From assembly GCF_001665605.1 (NCBI RefSeq), contig NZ_LZSV01000002.1, positions 124,001 to 188,000 of the forward strand: DNA of 64,000 bases, given 5' to 3'. The notes beneath the pieces are model-generated. The model had not been told where the DNA came from. It saw only the letters and a list, made by a program, of their open reading frames with translations, and did not search any database. Positions 41,732 to 50,939 of the stretch are shown here, one piece after another; the stretch's first letter is position 1; the number at the start of each line of letters is the position of its first letter. The DNA is from Mycobacterium sp. 852014-50255_SCH5639931. GTDB taxonomy: Bacteria; Actinomycetota; Actinomycetes; Mycobacteriales; Mycobacteriaceae. The position numbers were made by a program, and so were the translations under genes.

Positions 41732-44524
41732 TCAGTGCGTGGTCGCTCCCCGCAGCTGCCTACGCGAGGTGATGCCGAGCTTGGCGAACACCTTCCGCAG
41801 ATGCCACTCAACGGTGTGGGTGCTGATGAACAGTTGGGCGGCGATTTCGGGATTTGTCATGCCCTCGCCGGCGAGCCGGGCGATCTGCGCTTCCTGGGCC
41901 GTCAACTCGTCTCCTGATGCGGCCGACCGTTTGCTCACCTTCTCGCCCGTCGCCATGAGCTCCCGGCGGGCGCGCTCGGCGAACCCGTCAGCTCCCATTC
42001 CCGCGAACATCTCGTGTGCGGCGTGCAACTCAGCGCGCGAGTCGACACGACGGTTGCAACGGCGCAGCCACTCCCCGTAGATCAAGTGAGCTCGGGCGAG
42101 GTGCACGGCAATCCTGGTGCGCTCGAGCCTCTCGATCGCCTCGCGGTAGTCCCCTTCGGACACCCGGTCATCGCCCAGCAATGCTCGCGACCGAGCCAAC
42201 ATCCCTGCTGCCCAATCACTTTCGTTGCCGTGCGCGCGGTTTTGGAGCTCTTGCAGGGCGTCTCGCGCCGCGTCGCGCTCACCGCAGCGAACGCCCGCCT
42301 CGATCAGTTCGACCAGGCACCAACCGAACAAACCCAGATCCTCGTGCTCGCATGCCTGGCGCACGGCCGCAAATGCGTCCCCGTAGCGACCAAGGCCGTT
42401 GTAGAGCACAGCCGTCGCATACCCGGTCAACCCGATCACACGCCCCTCGCCTCGGGTCATTCCGTCTGCAAGCGCGGCCTCCATGAGCGGTACCGCCTCG
42501 GCTTCGGCACCACGCCAGGCCGGCAACGTCATGGAGTGATACTTCATCGGGGCATAGCCGGTTGCGGTGGCGATACCTTCGGCCTCTTCGATAAGCGCTG
42601 CGGCCGTAGCGAACTCGCCAGCCTGCACGTGCACGCCGGCGCGGTAGGCCAGTGCGAGCGGCAGCACAGCCAGCGCACCCGCGTCCCGGGCCAGTCGGAC
42701 GGCGTGGGTGGCCAGCTGGTGCCACGCGTCGTCGTCCCAAAGCTCGTGGGCTGCGGATTCCTGCACGATGGGGAAGGCCTGCCAGAACCACCGCATCACG
42801 TCGGAATCTCCGCCTTGCGCTTCCGCGCAGATCCGGTCGATCGCCTCACGGAGCGCTGGAACTCCCGCGGAGTGGCCGTCGGTGGCCCTGATGGCAATGC
42901 CGTCGAGCAGGAGATCTACGGGCCGAGCGGGCTCGGGCCGGGGCGGTGCCGCGCGAGCCACCGCCGCCGTCATCGCAATGCCGCCGTGCGGGCACAGCCG
43001 TCCGCCGAACATCGCCGCCCCCACGGCTTCCAAGTACGTTTCGCGCGCCTGCGCGTCATCGAGAGACTCCAGCCTCTTCGCGGCATCCAGAAGTCCGACG
43101 GCCGAGTCGGATACCGTCGGCGCGCTGGCGTCGCCGCTGCGGCTCCTGGCGAATGCGATCTGCGCGCGAAGTCGTGTCACTTGCGCCCGTTCCAATGCTG
43201 CCAGCGGCGCCGATTCCGCGATGGTGAGTAGCTCCTCCGCGGCGTCGAACGCGGCCACGTCGCGTTTAGCCTGGGCCGCCGCGAGCGCCCTGGTTCCGCG
43301 GCGCACCGGGTCGGGTGTCAGCTGGGCAGCCCGCTCCAGGAATGCGGCCGCAGCGGCAACACCTCCTCTGCTTTGCGCCCTATCCGCAGAACGCTCGAGT
43401 TGGACGGCGACGGACTCATCGGGGCCCGGCGCGGCGACGGCCAAGTGCCACGCGTGCCGGTCCGGATCAATGTCCCGGTCGGTTGCCTCGGCCAGTGCTT
43501 GATGAGCACGTCGGCGCTCCATCACGTCAGCGGAGCGGTATGCGGCCGAACGCACCAGCGGATGGTGGAACCGCACCCTGGTCCCGACGTCAATCAATCC
43601 CGCCGCCTCGGCGCCGGCCGCCGCATCCGGGGCGAGGCCCAATTGCTCGGCAGCGCGCAGCAACAGTGCCGTATCGCCGACCGGTTCCGCGGCGGCAGTG
43701 AGTAACAACTGCTGGGCGTGTTCCGGCAACGACCGAATCCGCCGCAGAAATGTCTGTTCTATCTGTCCGGCCAGCGGCCAGCTGTCTGGCCGGCCGAACC
43801 CGCCGGCCAGTTCCGCCGCGGTGAAACCCTTCGGTAGCTCCAGCAACGCGAGGGGGTTGCCGCGCGTCTCGGCCACGATGCGGTCGCGTACCTGATCGTC
43901 CAAGCGCCCGACGATGGCCGAATCCAGCAGTGCGCGCGCATCGCCGAAATTGAGTCCGCTGATCGTCAGATCCGGCAGCCCCGCAAGGTCGTCGCCCACG
44001 TCGTCGCGCACCGCAAAGATCATCGCGGCCGGCTCGGCGACGAGGCGGCGAGCGACAAACGCCAGCGTTTGTGCCGAGATGCGGTCAATCCATTGAGCGT
44101 CGTCAATCAGGACGAGCAGGGGCTGGCTCTCCGTCGCCGCGCCGATCAGGCTGAGCACCGCCAAACCGACCAGGAAACGATCGGGCGCCGGCCCGGCACT
44201 GCGGCCGAAGGCGATGTTCAATGCCTCCCGCTGGGGGGCCGGCAAGCGGTCGATGCAGTCGAGCAGTGGCGCGCAGACTTGTTGCAAGGCGGCGAATGCG
44301 AGTTCCATTTCAGATTCCACGCCCGCCACCCGGGTGGTGCGGAAGCCCGAGGAGCGCTCGGAGACGAAGTCGAGTAACGCCGTCTTGCCGATGCCGGCTT
44401 CGCCGCGCAGCACCAGCACCTGACTTTGGCCGGAGCGCGCAGCGGACGTCACACGATCGAGGGCCGCGCATTCGCCGCGCCGGCCCCGCAAACGTTGTGC
44501 CGGGAATGTGTTGGTCACGCACAC
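41732..44524 (-). CDS. Large ATP-binding LuxR-family (MalT/LAL-type) transcriptional regulator
   Basis: 930 residues. N-terminal AAA/STAND ATPase: Walker A GEAGIGKTAL (about 41-50) and Walker B LLVLIDDAQW (about 134-143). A long helical, TPR-like middle follows, and then a C-terminal LuxR helix-turn-helix (LTAQEAQIARLAGEGMTNPE, then STHTVEWHLRKVFAKLGI). The start is GTG at 44524 without a strong ribosome-binding site; the GTG two codons later is equally good. It is divergent from the SDR at 44655. Ligand unknown. Confidence 0.92.
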   Translation of the reverse strand: MCVTNTFPAQRLRGRRGECAALDRVTSAARSGQSQVLVLRGEAGIGKTALLDFVSERSSGFRTTRVAGVESEMELAFAALQQVCAPLLDCIDRLPAPQREALNIAFGRSAGPAPDRFLVGLAVLSLIGAATESQPLLVLIDDAQWIDRISAQTLAFVARRLVAEPAAMIFAVRDDVGDDLAGLPDLTISGLNFGDARALLDSAIVGRLDDQVRDRIVAETRGNPLALLELPKGFTAAELAGGFGRPDSWPLAGQIEQTFLRRIRSLPEHAQQLLLTAAAEPVGDTALLLRAAEQLGLAPDAAAGAEAAGLIDVGTRVRFHHPLVRSAAYRSADVMERRRAHQALAEATDRDIDPDRHAWHLAVAAPGPDESVAVQLERSADRAQSRGGVAAAAAFLERAAQLTPDPVRRGTRALAAAQAKRDVAAFDAAEELLTIAESAPLAALERAQVTRLRAQIAFARSRSGDASAPTVSDSAVGLLDAAKRLESLDDAQARETYLEAVGAAMFGGRLCPHGGIAMTAAVARAAPPRPEPARPVDLLLDGIAIRATDGHSAGVPALREAIDRICAEAQGGDSDVMRWFWQAFPIVQESAAHELWDDDAWHQLATHAVRLARDAGALAVLPLALAYRAGVHVQAGEFATAAALIEEAEGIATATGYAPMKYHSMTLPAWRGAEAEAVPLMEAALADGMTRGEGRVIGLTGYATAVLYNGLGRYGDAFAAVRQACEHEDLGLFGWCLVELIEAGVRCGERDAARDALQELQNRAHGNESDWAAGMLARSRALLGDDRVSEGDYREAIERLERTRIAVHLARAHLIYGEWLRRCNRRVDSRAELHAAHEMFAGMGADGFAERARRELMATGEKVSKRSAASGDELTAQEAQIARLAGEGMTNPEIAAQLFISTHTVEWHLRKVFAKLGITSRRQLRGATTH

Positions 44525-44605
44525 CGCCGCAGGTAAGGGATTGCTCTCTGACCTTACCGACCCCGCCGGCCGCTTGGATGACGTGCCGCCCGGTCCGCGA
44601 CTTCG

Positions 44606-44627
44606 TTAAATCAATTGCTTGACTTAA
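44606..44627. promoter_or_regulatory. Operator-like repeat TTAAATCAATTGCTTGACTTAA upstream of SDR
   Basis: Imperfect palindrome with half-sites TTAAATCAAT and CTTGACTTAA, 27 bases before the GTG at 44655. The same 22 bases, differing at one position, occur at 46288 before the TetR gene at nearly the same distance. This is likely a binding site of that TetR. Confidence 0.7.
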
Positions 44628-44654
44628 CGCGCTCGGCGCCGATTAACTCATCGG

Positions 44655-45473
44655 GTGGTCAACGAATTGGATGGCAAGGTTGCCATCGTCACCGGCGGTG
44701 CGTCCGGCATCGGGCGCGGAATAGTGGAACGGTTTGTGGCCGAGGGGTCGCGGGTCGTCATCGCCGACATCGAGACCGACCGGGGACAGGAACTGGCCGC
44801 AACATTGGGCGCCGGCGCCGCGTTTCGGCGGACGGACGTCTCCGATCCCGAACAGGTCGGGGCGCTGATCGCCACCGCCGTCGAGAAATTCGGCGGTCTG
44901 CACGTCATGGTGAACAACGCCGGCATCTCGAACCCGCTGCGCCGACTGCTCGACGACGACCTGGCCGATTTTCACCGGGTGATGGGGGTAAACGTCCTGG
45001 GAGTGATGGCCGGTACCCGAGATGCCGCCCGCCACATGGCCGAATCCGGTGGCGGGTCGATCATCAACCTGACGTCGATCGGGGGCATCCAGGCGGGCGG
45101 CGGGGTGATGGTCTACCGGGCATCCAAAGCCGCGGTCATCCAGTTCACCAAGTCCGCGGCAATCGAGTTGGCGCGCCACGAAGTTCGGGTCAACGCCATC
45201 GCGCCGGGCAGCATCCCCACGCCGATCCTGGCTTCGTCGGCGGTCGACATGGACCCCGATGAGCTCGCGCGGTTCGAGGCGCGGATTCGCCAGGGAATGC
45301 GTGACGACCGGCCACTGAAGCGGGAGGGCACCCCCGAGGACGTCGCCGAGGCGGCGTTGTACTTCGCCACCGATCGGTCCCGCTATGTCACCGGGGCCGT
45401 GCTGCCGGTAGACGGGGGGACGTCCGCCGGGAAGGTGATTCGCCCCCGCAACGAGTCGGGCAAGGGTGGGTGA
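44655..45473 (+). CDS. Short-chain dehydrogenase/reductase
   Basis: 272 residues. TGGASGIG (about 13-20), NNAGIS (about 90-95), catalytic Ser in NLTSIGGIQAGG and YRASK (about 154-158), then VTGAVLPVDGG. Aspartate in VIADIET suggests NAD preference. The GTG at 44655 follows an operator shared with the TetR gene at 46336, so expression is probably coordinated with the P450 operon. Convergent with the PAS-domain gene. Confidence 0.92.
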   Translation: MVNELDGKVAIVTGGASGIGRGIVERFVAEGSRVVIADIETDRGQELAATLGAGAAFRRTDVSDPEQVGALIATAVEKFGGLHVMVNNAGISNPLRRLLDDDLADFHRVMGVNVLGVMAGTRDAARHMAESGGGSIINLTSIGGIQAGGGVMVYRASKAAVIQFTKSAAIELARHEVRVNAIAPGSIPTPILASSAVDMDPDELARFEARIRQGMRDDRPLKREGTPEDVAEAALYFATDRSRYVTGAVLPVDGGTSAGKVIRPRNESGKGG

Positions 45474-45481
45474 GGTCGGCG

Positions 45482-46126
45482 TCAGGGCCCTTCCGCGGCA
45501 TGTCCGGCGTGGGTTTCCAACCGTAGCTTGGCCAGTGCTTCCGCGCGCTTAAAGTCTTGCACGCCAGCGCTTTCCATGATCACGCTGTGGGAATGCGCCA
45601 GCACGCTGAGCACAGCCTCGGAGGGAAGGTCGGGGAACTGGCGCCCCAGCACCTCGGCCGCGCTCCTCAACTCGAACAGTTTCGGATACGCGCGGTCGGC
45701 GGGCGCCGGGGGCACGACGCGGGTGACGTCCTGGGCGTGCTGCAGCACGGCAACGGTCTTCTTGCCCTCTTTGATCGGGGAGTTCACCGGCGTCCACACC
45801 TTGTAGACGAACTCGCCCGGATTCCGCCAGTCGGGAATGTCATAGCGCTGCACCCCGAGCCAGTGCCGGATCCCGCGACGAAGGACCAACTCCAGCGACG
45901 CGGATGCGTTGGCCACGCCGTCCGCTTCCGGATCGCCCGGGTTATCCGGGAAGACGTCGAACAGCTGGTAGCCGAGCAGACCCTCCCGGGGGTGTCCCGA
46001 CACGCGCTCGCAGGCCGGGTTCACCGCACGGATGCGCAAATCCGCATCGGTCAACAGGTAGGGAGCCCACTTCGACTGAAACCACGCCGACTCCTCGATT
46101 GCCGAGACCCGGCTGGCTGACAACAT
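45482..46126 (-). CDS. PAS-domain protein
   Basis: 214 residues. Residues about 14-130 match a PAS sensor domain (APYLLTDADLRIRAVNPACE, then GHPREGLLGYQLFDVFPDNP). The C-terminal 70 residues are helical (SEAVLSVLAHSHSVIMESAG) with no recognisable kinase, cyclase or DNA-binding domain. The ATG at 46126 is chosen because the longer frame to 46252 has a low-quality leader. It lies divergent from the TetR gene at 46336. It may sense a ligand or redox state and act through a partner. Confidence 0.78.
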   Translation of the reverse strand: MLSASRVSAIEESAWFQSKWAPYLLTDADLRIRAVNPACERVSGHPREGLLGYQLFDVFPDNPGDPEADGVANASASLELVLRRGIRHWLGVQRYDIPDWRNPGEFVYKVWTPVNSPIKEGKKTVAVLQHAQDVTRVVPPAPADRAYPKLFELRSAAEVLGRQFPDLPSEAVLSVLAHSHSVIMESAGVQDFKRAEALAKLRLETHAGHAAEGP

Positions 46127-46287
46127 GCCTACCCCCGCAGATGATTCACCGTCCTGACACCGCCACGTTGCCGCCGCGCAAGCAGCCATCGTCACCCAGC
46201 GGGGCGGTTGGGGGCGAGGGACCTTTGTCACCCGTTGTTCGCTATGTGGCACCGAAGCGACGGCTCACCGGTCAGCGAGGCACGATT

Positions 46288-46309
46288 TTAAATCAATCGC
46301 TTGACTTAA
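46288..46309. promoter_or_regulatory. Operator-like repeat TTAAATCAATCGCTTGACTTAA upstream of TetR operon
   Basis: One mismatch from the copy at 44606 and 26 bases before the TetR GTG at 46336. The downstream bases also match (GRTTAACT/GTTGACT, then CGGGTG at the start codon), so promoter architecture is conserved. Probable autoregulatory site. Confidence 0.72.
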
Positions 46310-46335
46310 TCGAAAGTGCGCGGTTGACTAACCGG

Positions 46336-47001
46336 GTGACCACCATCGGCCGGACCGTTCGCACGGAGCGGGCCAGCTCCACTCAGGAAGCGATCCTGGT
46401 CGCGGCCGAGCGGTTGTACGCCGAGCACGGCATGTTCGCGGTATCGAATCGGCAGGTGAGCGAGGCCGCCGGTCAGGGCAATAACGCCGCGGTGGGCTAC
46501 CACTTCGGCACCAAGGCCGACCTGGTGCGCGCGATCGAACAGAAGCACCGCGGGCCGGTCGAGCAGCTGCGCGAGCAGATGGTGAGCGAGCTACGCGAAT
46601 CGGGTGGCTCGACCGAGATGAGGGACTGGGTGGCGTGCCTGGTGCGCCCGCTCACCGATCATCTCGAAGAGCTCGGCAACCCCACCTGGTACGCGCGTTT
46701 CGCGGCGCAGGCGATGACCGATCCCGCGTACTACAACATCATCGTCAAGGGCGCCCTCAGCTCGCCGTCCCTGGTTCAGGTCGTCGAGGGCATCAACCGT
46801 TGTCTGCCCGACCTGCCGGCCGAGGTGCACTTCGAACGAAACATCATGGCCCGCAACCTGTTGATGCACACTTGCGCCGATCGGGAACGGGCGCTTGCCG
46901 CGGGCGCCTCGCCGCCCCAGCGATCCTGGCGGGCCGCCGCATCCGGTCTCATCGACGCGATCGTGGGTCTGTGGCTGGCGCCCGTGACACCGTACGAGTG
47001 A
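46336..47001 (+). CDS. TetR-family transcriptional regulator
   Basis: 221 residues. N-terminal DNA-binding domain: AILVAAERLYAEHGMFAV, then VSEAAGQGNNAAVGYHFGTKADLV (quoted as VSEAAGQGNNAAV and GYHFGTKADLV). The GTG at 46336 gives a short N-terminal arm; the frame is open far upstream. It is followed within 11 bases by a ferredoxin and P450, so it is in the same transcript as its probable targets. The operator-like repeat at 46288 suggests autoregulation. Confidence 0.9.
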   Translation: MTTIGRTVRTERASSTQEAILVAAERLYAEHGMFAVSNRQVSEAAGQGNNAAVGYHFGTKADLVRAIEQKHRGPVEQLREQMVSELRESGGSTEMRDWVACLVRPLTDHLEELGNPTWYARFAAQAMTDPAYYNIIVKGALSSPSLVQVVEGINRCLPDLPAEVHFERNIMARNLLMHTCADRERALAAGASPPQRSWRAAASGLIDAIVGLWLAPVTPYE

Positions 47002-47012
47002 AGGGTCTGCAG

Positions 47013-47207
47013 ATGAAAGTGACTGTCGACCAGGATGTTTGCGCTTCATCGGGAAACTGCGTGATGAACGCCCCGGAGGTGTTCGACCAACGCGACGACG
47101 ACGGTGTAGTCGTTCTGCTCAACCCCAATCCAACTTCCGAACAGGCCGAGGGCGCGCGGCGAGCGGCCGCGGCGTGCCCCGCACTGGCCATTCACATCGA
47201 GGAATGA
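47013..47207 (+). CDS. 3Fe-4S-type ferredoxin, P450 partner
   Basis: 64 residues. It has CASSGNC and ACPALAI, giving three Cys in a 3Fe-4S pattern with the fourth ligand missing, typical of small actinobacterial P450 ferredoxins. ATG 47013 follows AAGGG. The P450 gene starts one base after its stop. Electron donor to the P450 at 47209; no reductase gene is adjacent. Confidence 0.92.
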   Translation: MKVTVDQDVCASSGNCVMNAPEVFDQRDDDGVVVLLNPNPTSEQAEGARRAAAACPALAIHIEE

Positions 47208-47208
47208 C

Positions 47209-48456
47209 ATGTCAGAGACGCTGACGAACACTTCTGCGGCCGAGGCGGCCCCCGAAATCCCCGACTACCCGATGCCGAGGCAGGCGGGCTGCCCCTTCGC
47301 CCCGCCGCCGGGCGTCATGGCGCTGGCCGAAGCCCGCCCGCTGTCCCGAGTCCGGATCTGGGACGGCAGCACACCATGGCTCGTCACCGGCTATGAGCAA
47401 GTGCGGGAGCTGTTCTCGGACTCACGGGTCAGTGTCGACGACCGGCTGCCCGGGTTTCCGCACTGGAATGCGGGCATGTTGTCCACCGTGCACAAGCGTC
47501 CGCGATCGGTCTTCACCGCCGACGGGGAAGAGCACACCCGATTTCGGCGCATGTTGTCGAAACCCTTCACGTTCAAGCGCGTTGAAGGGTTGCGTCCGAC
47601 CATCCAGCAGATCACCGACGACCACATCGACGCGATGCTGGCCGGCCCCCGCCCCGCCGACCTGGTCACCGCGTTGGCGCTGCCCGTCCCGTCCCTGGTG
47701 ATCAGCCAGCTGCTCGGCGTTCCGTACGAAGACGCCGACATGTTCCAGCACCACGCCAACGTCGGACTCGCGCGTTATGCGACGGGCGAAGACACCGTCA
47801 AGGGCGCCATGAGCCTGCACAAGTACCTCGCGCAGCTGGTCGAGGCCAAGGTCGAGAACCCGGCTGAGGACGCGGTTTCCGACCTTGCCGAGCGGGTGAA
47901 GGCCGGCGAGCTCAGCGTGAAGGAGGCCGCCCAGCTGGGCACCGGTCTGCTGATCGCCGGGCACGAGACCACCTCCAACATGATCGGACTCGGGGTGCTC
48001 GCGCTGCTGGTGAACCCGGACCAGCTGGCAGTCATCCGCGATGCCGAGGATCCCAAGGTCGTTGCCAGCGCGGTCGAGGAATTGTTGCGCTATCTCAGCA
48101 TCATTCAGAACGGCCAGCGCCGCGTCGCGCTCGAGGACATCCATATCGTCGGGGAGACGATCCGCGCCGGCGAAGGCATAATCATCGACTTGGCCCCGGC
48201 CAACTGGGATCCGCACGCCTTCGCCGAACCCGACCGGCTCTACCTGCACCGCTCGGGGGCCGACCGCAACGTCGCCTTCGGTTATGGCCGGCATCAGTGC
48301 GTGGGGCAGCAACTCGCCCGCGCCGAGCTGCAGATCGTCTACCGCACCCTGTTCCGCCGCGTACCCACGCTGGAACTGGCCGTCCCGGTCGAGGACGTAC
48401 CCCTCAAGGACGACCGGCTCGCCTATGGCGTCTACGAACTTCCCGTGACCTGGTAG
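47209..48456 (+). CDS. Cytochrome P450
   Basis: 415 residues, CYP105-like soluble monooxygenase. I-helix LIAGHETTSNM (about 246-256), K-helix EELLRY (about 287-292) and haem-binding FGYGRHQCVGQQLA (about 356-369, Cys ligand). N-terminal substrate-recognition sequence and VFTADGEEHTRFRRMLSKPF are intact, in contrast to the broken P450 at 10033. The ferredoxin lies directly upstream. Substrate unknown. Confidence 0.95.
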   Translation: MSETLTNTSAAEAAPEIPDYPMPRQAGCPFAPPPGVMALAEARPLSRVRIWDGSTPWLVTGYEQVRELFSDSRVSVDDRLPGFPHWNAGMLSTVHKRPRSVFTADGEEHTRFRRMLSKPFTFKRVEGLRPTIQQITDDHIDAMLAGPRPADLVTALALPVPSLVISQLLGVPYEDADMFQHHANVGLARYATGEDTVKGAMSLHKYLAQLVEAKVENPAEDAVSDLAERVKAGELSVKEAAQLGTGLLIAGHETTSNMIGLGVLALLVNPDQLAVIRDAEDPKVVASAVEELLRYLSIIQNGQRRVALEDIHIVGETIRAGEGIIIDLAPANWDPHAFAEPDRLYLHRSGADRNVAFGYGRHQCVGQQLARAELQIVYRTLFRRVPTLELAVPVEDVPLKDDRLAYGVYELPVTW

Positions 48457-48504
48457 CCCGCAGGTCGCTACTGTGAAAATGCCGATCCGAATGGAGGGTC
48501 AAGG

Positions 48505-49677
48505 ATGACGACTCACACAAGCACCGTTTCGCTCTACCCACCTGAAGGCTTCGGCGCCCCGAAGGACCGGCGCGGTCACGCCTCGGGCGCGGATGTCGGC
48601 CTGCCGGCGGGAACCGTGGTGTTCTCCGCGGACAATCACATCTCTTTGGCGGACGACATTTTCTACCAACGCTTTCCGGACGACCTCAAGGACAAGGCGC
48701 CGCGAATCTGGTACGAGGATGGCGCCTACCAGGTCGGCCGCAAGGGACAGTCGTTCCTGCCGGGTGACTTCAGCGCGGTATTGATGCAATACGACGACCT
48801 GCCCGGGGCGGCGAGCACCAACATCGAGGCCCGCATCCAGGAACTGCACGACGACGGGGTCGACAAGGAGTTGGCCTTCCCCAACGCGATTTTGGCGCTC
48901 TTCCACTATCCGGACAAGGATCTTCGTGAGCTCGCGTTCCGCATCTACAACGAATACATCGCCGAACTGCAGGAGCGCTCCAACGGCCACTTCTACGGCG
49001 CCGGGCTGATCAACTGGTGGGACCCGCAGGGCACCCGTAAGACCCTGGAAGAACTGAAGTCGTTGGGGCTCAAGACCTTCCTGATGCCGCTGAATCCAGG
49101 CAAGGGCGATGACGGTAACCCGATCGACTACTCCAGCACCTCCATGAGGCCGGTCTGGGACGAGATCGAGGCCGCCGGTCTCCCCATTACGCACCACATC
49201 GGGGAAACGCCGCCAAAGAGCCCGACCGAGTTCAACAGCGTCGTCGTCGGCATGATGATCAACATCGATGGCTTCCGGGAGACCTTCTCCAAGTACATCT
49301 TTGGCGGCATCCTCGACGACCACCCGGGCCTGCGGATCGGTTGGTTCGAGGGCGGCATCGCCTGGGTTCCTTGGGCGCTGCAGGACGCCGAGCACCTGGT
49401 GGCCTCATACCGGCACATGTTCAACCGCCCGTTGCAGCACGACGTGCGGTACTACTGGGACAATCACATGAGCGCGTCGTTCATGGTCGACCCGCTCGGA
49501 CTGCAGCTGATCGACAAGATCGGTGTGGACAAGGTGATGTGGTCCAGCGACTACCCGCACAACGAAAGCACCTACGGCTATTCGGAGAAGTCACTGGCCG
49601 CAGTGGTCGACGCTGTCGGGCCTGCGGACGCGGCGAAAATAGTGAACGGCAACGTCACCAAGTTCCTGGGCTTGTAG
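48505..49677 (+). CDS. Amidohydrolase family 2 metal-dependent hydrolase
   Basis: 390 residues. N-terminal metal motif FSADNHISLADD (Asp-X-His, about 40-51), His in ITHHIGETPPK (about 230) and C-terminal Asp in SSDYPHNEST (about 350). It is related to the amidohydrolase at 12744. ATG with GGAGGG upstream. Part of the P450 operon, so it may act on a hydroxylated ring product; the substrate is not known. Confidence 0.87.
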   Translation: MTTHTSTVSLYPPEGFGAPKDRRGHASGADVGLPAGTVVFSADNHISLADDIFYQRFPDDLKDKAPRIWYEDGAYQVGRKGQSFLPGDFSAVLMQYDDLPGAASTNIEARIQELHDDGVDKELAFPNAILALFHYPDKDLRELAFRIYNEYIAELQERSNGHFYGAGLINWWDPQGTRKTLEELKSLGLKTFLMPLNPGKGDDGNPIDYSSTSMRPVWDEIEAAGLPITHHIGETPPKSPTEFNSVVVGMMINIDGFRETFSKYIFGGILDDHPGLRIGWFEGGIAWVPWALQDAEHLVASYRHMFNRPLQHDVRYYWDNHMSASFMVDPLGLQLIDKIGVDKVMWSSDYPHNESTYGYSEKSLAAVVDAVGPADAAKIVNGNVTKFLGL

Positions 49678-49688
49678 GGCCGGGGCCG

Positions 49689-50939
49689 ATGACGACGTTC
49701 GCGCACGCGGGCGCGCGCACCAGTAGCCTGCTGATCCCCGAGACGCCCGACCTGGGCCGCATGCGCCGCGAGACCGGGACTCGGCTGCGCTCGGCGATGG
49801 CCGAACGCGGCGTCGATGCACTGATCCTGCTGGGCAACAGCGCGGTGGTCTATGCCACCGGAACCAGCTGGCCGCTGGGTGATGCAGGCCTGTCCTACGT
49901 GGAGCGGCCGGTGGCCGTGGTGCTCGCCGGGGATGAGTGGCCGCATTTGTTCCTGCCCTTCCGCGAGGGTGCGGCGTCGGAGTCGGATCTGCCCGCCGAC
50001 CATCTGCACGGGCCGCTTTATCTCGAATTCGACGAGGGTGTGCAGGATTTCGCGCGCCTGCTGGCCGACTTGATTCCGGCGCAGGCGGTGATCGCGGTCG
50101 ATGAGTGCACCGGCGCCATGTCGCGCGCCGCGAAGTCGTTGTTCCGCGGTGGTGCGCCCATCGATGCCGCGGCCATCGTCAGCGCCGCGAAGGCGGTGAA
50201 GACACCGGACGAACTGTCCTGCATGCGCACCGCCATCCGGATCACCGACGAGGCGATGGTCGAGGTCCAGAAGCGCCTCGCCCCGGGTGTCCGCCAGATC
50301 GACCTGTCCGCAAGCTTTTTGCGGCGCGCCTTCGAGTTGGGTGCCACGGCCAGCATGCTGGAACCGATCTGGCAGGTGATGCCGCCGAGCAAGGCCGCCG
50401 GCGTATGGACCACACACGGCGACCTGGCGCTGCCCCTGCTGAGCACCGAGCGCGAACTAGCCGAAGGCGACGTGCTGTGGACCGATGTCAGCATCACCTA
50501 CCACGGTTACTGCTCGGACTTCGGACGCACGTGGATCGTCGGCCGGGACCCGTCGCCGCGCCAGCAGGCGCAGTTCGACAAATGGTTCGCGATCATGTCC
50601 GCCGTGCTGGGTGTCGCCAAGGCCGGCGCCACGGCGGCGGATCTGGGCCGGGCCGCCATCAACGCCAACGGCGGTAGCAAGCCGTGGCTCCCGCACTTCT
50701 ACCTGGGCCACGGCATCGGTGTGAACGCGGCCGAAATGCCGATGATCGGAACCGATCTCGGCCAGGAATTCGACGAGAATTTCGTCCTGCAACCCGGCAT
50801 GGTGCTGGTCTTGGAGCCCGTGGTGTGGGAAGACGGCACCGGCGGTTACCGCAGCGAAGAGGTCCTGGTAATCACCGAGGAGGGCTGGATCCGATTGACC
50901 GACTACCCCTATGACCCCTATGGCTCCCATGTCAGTTGA
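49689..50939 (+). CDS. M24-family (Xaa-Pro aminopeptidase/creatinase-fold) metallohydrolase
   Basis: 416 residues in two domains (N-terminal creatinase-like, C-terminal pita-bread). The dimetal ligands appear complete: Asp in WTDVSI, Asp in CSDFGRTW, His in GHGIGVN, Glu in LEPVVWE and Glu in RSEEVLV. Such proteins cleave Xaa-Pro bonds or related C-N bonds (creatinase, dehydropeptidase). ATG 49689 starts 12 bases after the amidohydrolase stop. The following gene is a paralogue that has lost these ligands. Confidence 0.88.
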   Translation: MTTFAHAGARTSSLLIPETPDLGRMRRETGTRLRSAMAERGVDALILLGNSAVVYATGTSWPLGDAGLSYVERPVAVVLAGDEWPHLFLPFREGAASESDLPADHLHGPLYLEFDEGVQDFARLLADLIPAQAVIAVDECTGAMSRAAKSLFRGGAPIDAAAIVSAAKAVKTPDELSCMRTAIRITDEAMVEVQKRLAPGVRQIDLSASFLRRAFELGATASMLEPIWQVMPPSKAAGVWTTHGDLALPLLSTERELAEGDVLWTDVSITYHGYCSDFGRTWIVGRDPSPRQQAQFDKWFAIMSAVLGVAKAGATAADLGRAAINANGGSKPWLPHFYLGHGIGVNAAEMPMIGTDLGQEFDENFVLQPGMVLVLEPVVWEDGTGGYRSEEVLVITEEGWIRLTDYPYDPYGSHVS

